Positions 37,901 to 52,300 of a DNA stretch of 64,000 nucleotides are shown here, one piece after another. The stretch is from contig CM065399.1 of NCBI GenBank assembly GCA_033060915.1, forward strand, positions 16,134,001-16,198,000, written 5' to 3'. The DNA comes from Euryodendron excelsum. Lineage: Eukaryota > Streptophyta > Magnoliopsida > Ericales > Pentaphylacaceae. How positions within the stretch are numbered: position 1 is the stretch's first letter; each line of letters starts with the position of its first letter. The notes under the pieces are model-generated. The model did no database searches and was not told the origin of the DNA. It saw nothing but the letters and a program-made list of their open reading frames with translations. Made by a program: the position numbers and the translations under genes.

Positions 37901-40620
37901 TCAATTTGCTTGCATTCACCCAATATGGCTAAAGGAGCATCTTTGATAACAATTCGCAATCCCGAGAGCAATACATCTGCAGCAAAAGTACGAAATTCAG
38001 CAGGCAGATGACCCAGACAATCAATAACAAATCTTGATGCAACAGTCACTGCTTTATGAACTATACTTTTGCTGTTTGGAAATTCACTACTTGATGCAGA
38101 GGTGTCTTCCTCAGGCATTCGCTGTTGATACAGTGAATTTCCTTGCATGAGAAAAGAATGATTTTCATTTACTTCCATTTCCATAGAATTTTTCATAAAG
38201 ACTTCAAAAGCTTGTCGTGCATGGCATTTTAGAAGGGACAGGGGAACATGCCTTTCACCTCCGTATAATGAAAACAAAGATAACAGTTTCACTGCTGTTT
38301 GGAAAGAGGATCCCTGAATAGAAGCTTCTAAGAATGAATCCACAGTAGCTGTATGATCAATGCGGATTACTTTTCCATCCTTCGTCACCAAACACAGCAG
38401 TTCTTTGGTATTGACCTCATTCAACAGCCATCCCACAAGAGGACCAAGTGAGGACGCAAATACAAGATCCCAATGTGTCCATGAGTCTAGATCTGATAAC
38501 ATTGGTGCCCTAAGTAAGACTTCAATTGCATCATTGGTAGTATAAGAACCAGGGGTTCGTGCTTTCTGGCCCATGCCAGTGCCCACCCCAGCAGTTTTTG
38601 ACAAACTTTTCTCATTAATTGGGTCTCTAATGCGACTTCCTAACAAAGTTGCAGAAAATAAGACACAACTAGGAATGCTTTTATTCTCTCTCACCATATC
38701 GATAAAGTCTTTCATGGGACCACTTTCCATTAATTTGAAACTGATAGGAGGGAACTGCCTCATAAGCAGCACAGAAATCATCTCCTTGGTTATATCTTCA
38801 TTGTCCCTTAAACTATTTGAAGCTTGTGACAACAATACAGCCAACTGATGCTGAAGCATGCAAACTTCCAAAGGAGACTTCTCACATGTACCATCAGCCA
38901 AGCACTTCAGCAACGCATGAGGTAGTAGAGAGGCATGTTGCTCCAAGAACATGAAGAAATCCCCATAACCAAGGTACTCGAATTCCTTGACAGAGAACTC
39001 CTCAGTCAGCCAAAACTCACACTTCCGAAGCTTCCTCAAGAAGGTAAATTTCTTCTCAAGAGATGATTTTACATCGCTCAAGATGTTATGGTCAACCTCA
39101 AAAAATGTACAAACTTTCTTGACAATATCATCAACAGTGACATCTGTAGAATTGTATATAATGCATCAAAATCAATATATGTAAGTTTCACAAGTGAACA
39201 AAAGAAGAATATGGAAAAATACTAAAAATTTAATAGAATCCTCAAAAGGGTAACAGATAATTAACTTTTAATTACTACAGCCAAGAATAAGGACATTAAC
39301 TAGTTGATGTTGTGTAACTTTATTAGTAATAAAGATGAGATCGGCTTATCCCAAAAAAAAGTAAAAAAGATTATGTCCTTCTTTATAGAAACTTTAGCAA
39401 AAAAGATTGAATATTTTTGTTTCATTTCAATTCTCAATGATATGTTAATAATTTGCAAAAAGCAAGCAAATAACCCATCCTGAAGAGAAATGGCGGACCC
39501 ACATGGGGGCAGGCAGGGGCACGGCCCCCCCTAAGTAATTTTACCTTGCCCCATTTTTCAATTTTTCTCTTCGCATTTTACTCATTTCAACATTTATACT
39601 TTGATCATGTACCCTTTAATTATTTGAATATATCCTGATCTTCCATTTATCTTTTTTCTTTACTCTCACCCTATATTAAATGGACTCAGGTACGAGTGTT
39701 GAGTGCCGGCATGTGTTTAAGTATCTATTTCATCTAATTCCCATATCCAAGGACACCGGGACAAGGTAACATATTCATATTTCATAATATATTTCTTTTA
39801 TTTTGTCGGATAAAATAGAGTTTACAAGGTGCTATAGAGTATTTCACGTATAATATAAGAGTTTATGCATATTGAATTACTAAATATTTTTATTGGTGAA
39901 TTTTCAACAATACATGTCGGACACACTCCATACATTTTAAAAGAGTTCGGGTAACATAGCTCTCACCACATATTTTTACATTTTTATTAGGATTTATTTC
40001 AGTGACTACCACTATTGTCTAATTTGTTTTGGCATTTGCTAAACTAATATATATAAAAGTGAAAAAGAAAATTAACAATACCTCTCTTTTTTTAAAATAG
40101 TAGTGATGACTACCTTGATATATAAGCATTTTATGTTATAACAATCTACACCTATTACATACATTATTAATGTGAACTATAGTCAGTATAAAATACGTAA
40201 AAATATTATAATTTTTTTTTTATAAAATGTGACATTTACATAATACATAAGATGACTCTAGAAGAAAAAAATTAGTCGGAATGTTTTTCTTTTATTAGGT
40301 ACTACATCCGTTGTGATTTTTACCTTTTTTTATATTTGATGGGTCTCCTACTATAGTACTTAAATCTAAGTGGCAGTGGTTGGTAGTTGATACAATGGTA
40401 CCACTAAAAAATACTTCCTACTTTGATTCTTCTCTCTCTCTCCCCCCCCCCCCCCCGCCGCCAAAAAAAAAAAACAAAACAGAACCGAGAGAATTGGAAG
40501 GAGAAGAGTACTCACACTTCCTTTGATTTTATGGCACAAAAAAAAGGGAAAAAAATAAAGAAACTGCAAAGCAGCATTTATCAAAGAAAGGAAAAAAATG
40601 CGAAGTGACACTTATCTCGC

Positions 40621-40651
<31 letters not shown>

Positions 40652-43600
40652 AATCTTAGGAGCTGGTTTTCTATCATGGGTCCATACTGCACTTATTCTT
40701 CAAGAGTATAAATCAAATTTTTGGTTTCAAAGTTTTTCTGGCATTTTTAGCTATTAGGATCATTTTCTATATTACAATTTGTAAGCAGCTAGTTTTTCAT
40801 GAGGCCTTCATAGTGGCCAAAAGTTCTGTTGATTTGGATTCCTTTTCCCACTCCCTAAGTCCTAAGAATCAGATCTACAGAGTAAGTAATCCTAAGAGAC
40901 CTGCCAAAGAAAATTGCACACACACACACACACACAGATATAAATATATATATATATATATATGTATATGTATATATATATCAAGGGCTGTCAGTTGTGA
41001 TTATAGTTCAGAATAGTAGCATGTCTACAGTGTTTTTAGTATTAGTTTCTACTGAGCAGTGCAGCCAATTGAGTCGGGCTTTGCTCTTTCATTAAATGTT
41101 ACCCATGCAATCCCTAATCTTTACCAAGGATCCTCTCTACAGGTGTGCCATTAAGAACAAAATATTAGCACATAGTTGCATACCAATGCTATCAACAGGA
41201 AAATATATGGATCTACATACAATTAAACACATATATTATGTATGTGTACATATATAATCCAGTAAAGCATGGTTTATTAGCAAAGTAACTCACTGTGTTC
41301 ACACTTTGAAGTGTGCTCATTTGTGATCTGTGCATTTTTTTCAGCTGGTTCAATCTCAATGCTTTCATATTCCACATGTTTCTCTGAATGTGTATTCGCT
41401 ATTTCATGTTGAGTAACAGCTTGAAAAGTATCATACATGCTTTCCCACATTCCACACTTAATAGATGCCACCTGCAACAGAACAAAGCAAAGTAATTATA
41501 ACGCCTCCTCAACACATCACCATCAACACAAATTGCATATAAGAATAGTGACACTAGATATACGAATATAAATGAATTTAAAACTAATAATGCTGAGGAC
41601 CAAATGAACAGAAGTGAAGTTTCTACTCCTATCATACATAACAGTATATTGGTTATTGAATGGCAATATCTCACCAAATAGGAGAAGAATAATCTCTTTT
41701 ATAGTGAAATGAATATTTTTCATCTACCTTAAATCTCACAAGAAAGAATGAAGTTGAAATACTAGGATTGGCAACAAAAACAGGAGTCACTATCAAAAGC
41801 AGCAGTGTTCAAATAAGCCCATAAAAAAATTCCCAAAAAAACAAGCAATGAATTTCAAGGAGGCCATCTAGATATTTTTATTGGTGATAACTATGCCCCA
41901 TGGAGTCTGACATAGGCATAGAACATGATACAGCTACATAATAAGTTCATCAAAAAGAATGCCAACAGAATAAAAATCTCTAGAAACACACAAAAGGAGC
42001 AAAAATTACAATTGAAAAGGTTCCTTCAAAGGAGCAACATAAATAATAGAGAATTGGACTGTGGAAGGTAGTAGGTGACTATGATGGCAAAGTATGGTAG
42101 GCACAAAGGAGGCACCGAACCACAGGAACAGAGCTAGGTAAGAGCCGAGACAGCCTTAGGAGGAGAGCGAGATAGAGAGGCAAAACCCAGTAACCAATCA
42201 GGGAAGGAGATTGCTTGCTCAGAGATAGAGGAGACTCACTATTTATAGGGTTGCCATACCACTGAGAACAGCTCACCACACATGCCAAGAGCACGTGGTC
42301 GAGGTGCTGGTGGCTGCCTAACTAGTGTGACTTGTCATTACTAGTCCAATCCCATATAGTAGTGGAGCAAGAGGTCTCAATCTGTCAAGCTAGTACACAT
42401 GCGTTTGACTTGATCTATAGTTGTCTAAGCATGGACACTCCGTTTAAGGTGCCGTTTGGGTGTCGAGCACGCAATTGGCATGGTTCAATATTTTTATTAA
42501 TATTTTCTCTAGTTGACACGTCCCAGACACATTAGGGACATGCATGTCCCTTAGTTGGATACATTTTGGGACACGACTATGTTGAAATGTTATTATTAAA
42601 AGTATTAAATGGAGTTGAATTCAAAATTTTCAAAACTTTAAAACATCCGCATCCAAATTTTCAAATCCTTAATTTATTACTTATTGTATTATAATTGCGA
42701 ACTTATTTAGTTATTTTCATTTTATTTTGGTGATTTATGGTTGTTACATTCAGATATAGCAAATATAAAAATACATAAAGATATATTTTTTTGTCGTATC
42801 TTTGTCATAACCGTATCCTAATTTTTTGAAAATGTCGGGTTCCATGTCTGTATTCGTATCCATGCTTCTTAGATCTTTCTAGATTTTAGGAACTCTAAAA
42901 CCCAAAACTTTCAATTTGTTTATAAATATAACTTTATATAATAGATATTATTGACTTTTTATACATACTGCATTTTCAATATATACAATGCATAAAATTA
43001 TTTATTATTGTGTTGATATAATTAAATATAAATATATGTGCAATGTAAAAAATCAGAAATAGTTATATTTTCTATGTATACATAAATTATATACTTATTT
43101 GTTGTCTTGCCCCTACCGTGACACATTCTAATTTTAAAATTGACGTGTTGGCATATCCATATCTTTTCATCTAGACACTGATCCACATAACCCTGAGGGT
43201 CTAGTGCATGGTTGACATGGTAGCCCTCAAACACCCTGTGATTACAACACCAACCCCAAGGGGGTCCCTAGGTGATCCCCCAGAGCTAGGCTAGTGGTGA
43301 AAGTATTAGGCTAGGAAGCACGGATATGCACACAGGACACCGCAATTTTCAAAAAGTAAGGACACAAACATGACAAGAATACGGCAAAAAAATATTTTTA
43401 TACATGTTTATGTGTAATGTGTATGAACAAGTCATCAAAAAGTGTCATAAATGTGTCCAATATGTGTCTTAGATGAATTCAATAATGTCCTATATGTGTC
43501 CTGCATGTTGTGGAGTGTCATTGAAAAATAAATAAATAAAAATTCAAGGCACACCAATTAGGGTGTCTGACATGTTTTGGACACAGATACGGTACCCTAA

Positions 43601-44327
43601 ACAGAGTGTCCATGCTTCCTAGGTATTAGAGTGCTATTAGAGACAACTATGAGACATAAGAGAGGAACATTCCAATAGAGGGCCACTTGGCATAGGCTAA
43701 GAAGTATGGACACGAACACGAACACTCAACATGGTGTATGACATAGCAGAGACAAGACAAAATATATTTTTTATATTTTCCATACAACAAAAAGTATACG
43801 TTTGTACGTCTTTTTATTTGGTGCCGACATAGAAGCAACCATTATGAACTAAAATATAAATCAATTACATATATTTATTTGTACTCGGATATGTAGTATT
43901 TCTTATTTGAATTCGTTTCTTTATTCTCTCAATACTAATGTTTGATGTGTGTCAACTTTACGTATCAATCATTTGGAGCCCGTCACATACACAAGACGAA
44001 AGACATAGTTCAAGCAATTCACCAAGCAACTTGATTCGCACCAAAAATCCATTATACAAAGGAAGGGAAAGCGATGGGGAGAAGAGAAAGAAAGGGGGGG
44101 ACAGACTGGGAAGATCTAAGAAAAATAAGAAGAAAATGTGGGGAGTCATGGTTGCGAACAAGATTCAAAATGCTGAAGACCAAGTAGGTCTTCTTTCGGT
44201 TGAAGAATAGAAGGGTTTGACCAGATTAAAGAGCAACCCCTCTTGGTTGAACCACTAGATGTCACCAATCCTCCTCATACTATATTTGAACACATCGGCA
44301 GCTTCTTCTTCTTCTTCTTCTTCTTCT

Positions 44328-44376
<49 letters not shown>

Positions 44377-47300
44377 GGCTCAAATTGGACTGGTTTGACA
44401 TTGGAGCATTTTAGTTTTTATCTTTTTAAGGTATAATTTTTTTCATTTTACAAAGCAGACCCTGCTTTAAAACTTCTAAAATCTAATTTTAGCCATTACC
44501 ATGTCCTCGATATGTCCAGAGTTTCAAAAAAAACTGGACATTCCCTAAGGCATGTCTGTGTACGACACATGTTGGGCATGTGTATGTTCGACAAAGTGTC
44601 CGTGATTCCTAGGGCTTTGTTGATACAGAGGCTGTGTGTCATCACAAGCCAAAGAAGGGACGTGCTTGGGTGCAGGCCCAATTGACCGAACCAAGGCAGA
44701 TTAAGCGTGTCTAGATGAGTGCGTGAATAGTGCCTCTTGGTGGTTATCCCTTGGCACCAGGGTCTAAGGCTAAGGCAACATGCACATTAGCTTCAGCCAG
44801 CATGACTCGACCAGAAGGGTTCAATTAGATATGTGGCAGTGTCTAGATCGTCCAATGTCACCTCACAAGGCTAACTAGAACCTAGGTACCAAAGGAGGTT
44901 TAGTAGTGATGAGGATAGCCATGTGTTAGGGTGAACCTATAGGCCCACACGGACCAAATAATAAATAACACCAAAACGACCATACCTTTGGTGGAACAAA
45001 TACACCCTAAGTGCCCAAGGGTAATGGTTACACGTTTCGAGGAATAGATGATATTAAGGATTTCAAGCTAATTAATCTATCACAGGGAGTTCACAATTTG
45101 AAGGCTAAATTGTTGGCTCTGAGTTAAGGCGGGTTGTGAAAGGTATTATGTTTTTTTTTTTTTTATACATAATAGTTTGTTTTATTAGGAAAACTGGAGG
45201 AGCTGATGGGGTTTGAACCCCAAACCATGAGCTTGACTATACAAGGCCCCAACCACTGGGGCAAAACACATGCTCGTTGTGAGAGGTATTATGTTGGAAC
45301 CCAAAATACCTTTGCCATCCTATGCTTGTGGCCAAGAACTAGTTGGATGCTAGAATTAGATGCGATGAACCAAGGGTTACTTGCAAGTTGAACATCAATA
45401 TCACATATAACCACCTGCACTATTTACTTTATAAAAAAAAACCTTCTACACTATAGGTTTTATGTGCAATAAGCTAGCAGACGAGATCAATTAAAGCTAG
45501 CTCCGTTTAGATTTCTTCCTATATTCTAGTTAATAGCTGTCTAGCTAGTTCATTCTAGAGTATAGGGGCCTAAGGTAAGACACTTCTCTCCTTTTCTTTT
45601 TATCAAAGTCGATGAGGCCACGAATAGATTGCTCACAAACACAATAGATGTGAACAAATTTGCAAGTTTCTAGGGTTGGAGACATAAGGGTCAGCCCATT
45701 CAGGTCTTATTAGTTATTTCTTGCTGACACTATAATTTTTTGAGGGGCAAAGGAGTCATGACATTGCTAGTGTGTACTTGCACCTTGAGGTGGATGTCTT
45801 AACTCTTAAGGCTACTTTGACAAAAGAGTAGGTTGATTCCTGTTGGGTAAGTGGAATTCACCCAGGCTTGGCAGAGAATTTAGGTTATAATAGTGGGTTC
45901 CTTCACACTTCTAATTTAGTATTACCCTATGGTGTGGCTTCTTTTTTTTTGTTTTTTTTTCCCCTTAAAATGCCTCGTAAAATTTGCTCTTTTTTGGGAT
46001 TTGGTGACAAAGATTTGAGAACAGTAGCGAGGAGATACGTTTTGAACCATTTAGTAGGGGAAAAACCAGCTATAATACTATATAAATGAGAAGTAAGTTA
46101 ATTGGTCAATGAGAAATTTGTCATCGGATCTTGAGGTTATGGCTCTAAGTGTACAACAGAGCGTACAGTCTTAAAGAATTATGATTTCATTTTATGCCAT
46201 AAATTTTTTTACTTGATTTCTTCCATACAAAACCATTATTGTGATAGAAAAAAATCAAATGAAGAATCAGCACTTGTGGCGATAGTTTTTATACCAATTT
46301 GCATGTTACACCTATTCATGGATAGGGTTTAGCTGTCTTGCTTCATTTTATTCACTAACGTAACTGAACCTGCCATTGTCTCACTACTCTCATATTGTGC
46401 AAACCTTCTTTCCTAGCTCAAGACCATCATCAATGTTCATCATATTCATTGGAAATTTTCAATGACTTGGTTAAATGACACTTCACTTGTTACATTGCAA
46501 TTAACAACAATGCAGCTTCAACAATTAAATTTTTTGAAAATGAGAATGATATTGATAAAACATGTTATTTTACTTTTCTCATTTCTACTTGAAAAATATT
46601 TATAAATGGAAAGAAAAAAGCAATTTTAATCCCGCCAAGAAAGGCTGAGTATGCATGTATTTATCACTCTAATCCAGAAATGGGGAAAATCATCACAGTA
46701 AAAAGGGCAAATCACGAGAAAAGGGGTTAGCCCACTGGTATAGTGGTATCCCCCACCCATGATTGTGGTCAAGGATTCGACTAACCCTTCCCCCTTCCCT
46801 AGGCCTTTAGCCCTCCAATGCACCAAAAATAAAGGGAAAAACACACTTGGACCTTAATGGTTGTGACAAACCAACTACACAATAATCCACAGTAAAAAGT
46901 AGCACACTATACAAGGCATTTTAAGAAACAACAACCAATAACATATTCAATGCAATACAAGAAACTGATGATAATTAACTTACAGCAACATTTAGCAATC
47001 CAATGCCTGGGTATGATGAAAATAACACTCTCATTGTTCCTTTTTGTCGAACAGTTTTTTTATATAACTTAAGCATCCTGTCAAAAACCTACAAGTACAA
47101 GAAGAAAACCAGTGAGAAACAGCATCATCACAAGTTCAGGAGGACAACGATCATGAAAGCAGAAAGATCAATACAAACATAGGGGTGTACAATATATGAA
47201 AGGATGAGAAAAGAAAGGAAGAAGAAGATAACAATGTAATTTCTTGATTTAGAATCTTGCAATAACTATTGTCCCAAGCAAAAGTAAAAACAAAAAAAGT

Positions 47301-47587
47301 AGAAAGAATGAAAAGAAAAGTAACATAACAACCAAGAAACATAATATGCACCACATCTTGATGAATGCAACCTAACAAACTGTTTTCATATGAAAATTTA
47401 CAATAGAAAGGCACTGTAAACCAGCTCGCAGCTCAAGCACTAAATGAAGGCATCAAACCGCGGTAATCCTATCAATTTGAGGTGCTAGGTCCTAGTAGAG
47501 GTGGGTACAAACCTGATATCCAGCTTTACTCGCATAAAATGGTGGCCTTCGCACATGAAACCATGTGTTCACGTTTGGTCCAGCGCC

Positions 47588-47650
<63 letters not shown>

Positions 47651-49326
47651 CGCGCACCTTCATATAGGAATGGCCATGACAGTGTATCCATAAGGGAAAG
47701 TAATCATATCAGTAACTCAGTGTGATAGTGAAATAGAAGTTATGCCAAGGATACCGGTTAGAAGCAATGAACAATTAGGTGCCCGGGCTATTGTTTTGAG
47801 TACATTTACTAACGGGGTAGAGCCAAAGCAAGAGTATCAAAGTTGTCAGATCTTGAATCTTATTGCATTTCAAAATCAGTATTTTCCACATCATGTATCA
47901 AATCATATCACTCATGTTAGGAACTAATTTAATTTTTTCAATCAAATTGACAAAAAGAGAATGATATGCAAAATTTTCTATCGGGACAGAGAATGATTAA
48001 AAGTCATGTTATTTACATAACATCTTAACTGCTAATATGCATTTCTTGAAACCCAAGATTAAAACCTAAGGTGCCCCCAGAAGGCTAGGACATGTTTTGC
48101 ATTGTGCTTGTAAGTGTCCAATATCCCCTGTGAGGTCTTACCACATCGTCCATATTTCAAATTCTCAGTAATCTTAAAGTTTATCCATTGAGGCAATTTT
48201 CCCTAGCTTCCCTCAATGTAGAAGGGTAATAAATAGTATCAGATGGCAGACAGCAGGTTTTTCTCAAGAGGAGACAAAACAAAGCAAAAGTAATGGTTTA
48301 ATTTTAATTGCACGTGAAAATTAAGATAATAAGAATCTGCTAACATAAAATATTTACTGAAATAATTGTTCTTAAAATGCAAAAACACCAAAAAAGCTTA
48401 GAGCTCATTGTAGATTACCCTAAAGTGGAACAGGTGAGGAGAAGGCGGTTACATCTAAAGCTTTGTGTTTGTGGGTTACCTGTAAGGGCCATGGGCTAAG
48501 AAGCACATGTATAGACTCCAGACATGCATACACTGATGCGGTGATTTTTAAAAAATGCAATACACGATACGGCAAGAACATAGAAGAAATACATATTCTA
48601 TATACTTTTTATATGTCATATATAGGATTTTTTTTACTCAAAGATAATGAATAATTTCAAGATAAAACTAATAAAAATTACCAACCATATATTCCATAGC
48701 TTAAATGTCAAATTAAGTACAAAATCTCATTGTTTTTATTTTACAATTGGATCCCAAGTTATTTTCATCAAACTTGCTATGAAGGTTTCCTGAAAGTTTC
48801 CAAGTCTCGCGACTCTAATAGAAACAAAGGGTAAGCTCTCTGTAGGCTTGTTCTCTTTCTTCTGTAAAAGGTTTGGAACCCTTTCCATGAAAGAACCATT
48901 GCTTCCTATTTGATTGTCCTGTTAGATAGAAAGAAAATTAGATCCCAAAGAGCCCTTCTTTACCACTTTAGGGGGTGGGGGTGAAGGGGGGGCTTTACAT
49001 ACAACTGAAGCAAAGTGGTTTATGATTGAATCTCAAAGGCATTCTTATCACTTGGTCATGTGAGTCTAATTAATGGGCACATGTGTCCAAGTGACGGACA
49101 CGAGTGTCCCCCAAGTATCTAAGGCATGTCCAAATCTAAAAAATTATAAAAACTAATAGGACACATTTCAAGGAGTGCATGACACGGTGCCCGACACGAA
49201 CACATCACCTTTTAATAAGTGTCTGTGCTTCTTTGGCCGTGTGTCTAAGTACACTCTGGGAAGTATGATAATTACTCAAGTCATTGGCGAACCAGTCAAA
49301 TAGCAGAAGAGAGAGTTAATGGCCGC

Positions 49327-49368
<42 letters not shown>

Positions 49369-52300
49369 AGTGAAACAAAGAGCCCATTTGACAGTTTTGG
49401 TATTGATGTCTAATGATTTAAGGGAAAGATGACCTCCTTTATACAAGCAATCAGGCTTAAGAGGGATAGCCACCTTTTGATGGTTTGACAGTTCTTCCCT
49501 CTATATCACCGAATGTCAGCTTTGTAACTGTCATCCTCGAAGGTAGTTAGAATTAAACTTCAGCAATACAAAGTTGACCGGCATTAAATTCCCTGTCTTC
49601 TCCTTCGTGATATCTGTGTCTCGATGTATTTCAATGAAGATGGGAATATCTCTCTCTCATGAGATGAATCAAGGGGCAGGCTGGGACTAGCACCTTGATG
49701 AACACACTAGCCTAGCCTCCAGAATGGGGGAGGGGTCTTAGATGCCCCCACTCGAGAGGGTCCGTTGGGTAGGCCGAGGGCGGGGTATTAGATGCCCCCA
49801 CTCGAGGGACTTCAGAACCTACCTCTAGTTAGGCTCCGAGACTAAGGCATTGTTTACGTTAGTCCGACCCAATTTGACGTGGCAATGTCTTGCCTATTTA
49901 GGTGGCTGGAGGACATGATGTGGTGCATTACGTGTGCATGACCACGTGGCTTGTGACCAACATACCTACAGTGCTCCAGTAGCCAAAGAAAGGCAATACA
50001 AGAATGACACTCCTGGAGCATCATACTGCTAATTAAGCAAAAATGACAGATCATCCCATAATCAACATAGGAAAAGGCAGCACCTTCCTTGGCTGGCCAA
50101 TCAGCCTCTACCTCAATGGCAAAACCATCAAGCAATCCTATGTGGGAGAACTAGTCTTGCAATATTCCAAAAACTAGCACCTCGAAAGTCTGACATCATT
50201 TTTAGGATGTTTATCCATCAACAGGAGCTTGCCATTATGAAAGCATGTAATACAATAAGGATTAGCCATCTATAGCTAATTTTCAAGTGGCAGTAACTGC
50301 AGCATCCTCACATTTCTGAACGCACAACTAAAACTCATGTTTCAATTGAACAGCAGTGTATCATCTGCTCACTGGATGAGATAAAGGCTTACGGTGTAAT
50401 AATGGATCAATATACTTTCTTAGTAACTCAACAAATAAATAAATAAGTTCATCAAGCATGATTAGAATATACAATAAGAACCGCAAAAATTACCCAATGT
50501 TAGATACAGATCAACGGGGGCATTGACATAATTACTGGTTCTGCAAAACAAGAGTATATACATACCTCAGTTACATTGTTCTCCCGGCAAGCCTCTTTCC
50601 ATGTAGTAATGAACATCCGCATAGAATTGTCTGCAAGACAAAGATCAACTTCATCCCGACGGACAAACCTTTTAATCTTGTCATCAATCAATAGATCTGA
50701 TCCAAGCATGCCTTTTTTAGGCAGTTTGTGGGATGCAACGATTTTGCCACTTAAATTTTCATATTTTCTTTTCTTTTTTATCTGCCCATAACTCTCACTA
50801 GGCCTTACACTGCCACTATCCAGTGAAGGGTTGACATCCATTTCTCCTTTTAACCGTGACATTTCTTCAGCTGCTGATGGGTAAGGACAGCTACTTACTC
50901 GGTCACAATTTGCATTTTGCAAGGAGAAATTGCAGAGACTTTGTGCATCTTTGTCATTCTTGTTAACTTCATGCTCATAGTCATCAGAGTCATCATCCTC
51001 TGAACTTGATGAAACAAATCGTATGTGCTCGCCACCAAAATCCCCATGTATGGAGGAAAATGATTTGATACGCTGTGATAAAGAACTAAAATGGTCATCC
51101 AACTGCTTTTTCTGTGAGGACAAAAGTGGGAGTCTCCGACTTTTATTTGCAGTTTTCTGTTTTGATGAACTAAAATGGTCATCCAACTGCTTTTTCTGTG
51201 AGGACAAAAGTGGGAGTCTCCGACTTTTATTTGCAGTTTTCTGTTTTGATGAACTAAAATGGTCATCCAACTGCTTTTTCTGTGAGGACAAAAGTGGGCG
51301 TTTCCAACTTTTATTTGCAGTTTTCTGTTTTGATAAAGAACTAAAATGGTCATCCAACTGCTTTTTCCGTGAGGACAGAAGTGGGCGTTTCTGACTTTTA
51401 TTTGCAGTTTTCTGTTTCAAGTCCTCGAGACTTTTCTTCAGTGTGTCATTTTCTAGTCTCCTTGCTTGTCCGATATTAGTAATATACATCCTGTGCACAA
51501 AGATTTCACTTAATGCAAGGGAAAAGCAATATCTGGTTATTTTTAAATTTTCTTCCAAAAGAGACAACGGGAAATTGAACATGTCAATGATAGAAAATCC
51601 CCCATTTTGCCTTGGTCCTTGGGGATTCTAATAGAGAACTGGAAAAAATAATCTGACTCAACTCAACTCGCCTTAGTCCCAATTCCTTGGGATCAACTAT
51701 AACCCTTGGCTATTTATCACTACAACAGGACTCAGATGCAGCGCATTGCATGTGGTGAACACCTCAACTGGAAAATTAAATATACGATGACAAAAAAAAG
51801 ATTAAAAAATTAAGATTCTGATCAACCACAAAGCTCACTTCAAAAGGTACAGGCACAAACATATTATAATGCAAGAAACTCAAGTGGTTTTAATAGATAA
51901 ATCAGCAAAAATGATAAAACTAGTACAAACAATCAGTACCCATTTATATAACCAGATTCCTGCCTATTAGCCATAAACATGATGAAACACTGTAACTATT
52001 AGCATTTGTGTCAGTTGAAATTTGGAGATACATCATGGCAGAAATGCATTTACAAATATGAGCATTCTACATACAGTGAAAATAGAACACGCCAGAAACA
52101 TGCCTTGAAACAATGTATCTCAGACAAAAAACATAAGTCCTATATTAACTTGGTAATCAGCTATTAAAAATGGAAAAATGAAATTTAAACCAAAGCGATC
52201 GTAGTCTCTGTGGCTGCCGAGGTGTAAGCCCATTATCAGGGGCAATACAATAAGCAAAAGTATGGGCAATCAAAACACAAAATTTGACAAAGCTATATAC

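Noticed and set aside
45180..45265. tRNA gene suggested by ggttcaaacc
   Set aside because: No cloverleaf, and the tail plus target duplication identify a SINE.
47482..47725. Poly-proline ORFs
   Set aside because: Two frames are open only because of the 59-base C run.
50895..51394. ORFs of 152 (minus) and 123 (plus) codons over the exon-3 repeat
   Set aside because: Shadow frames of the 84-bp tandem repeat, which is in frame with NOV in another register.
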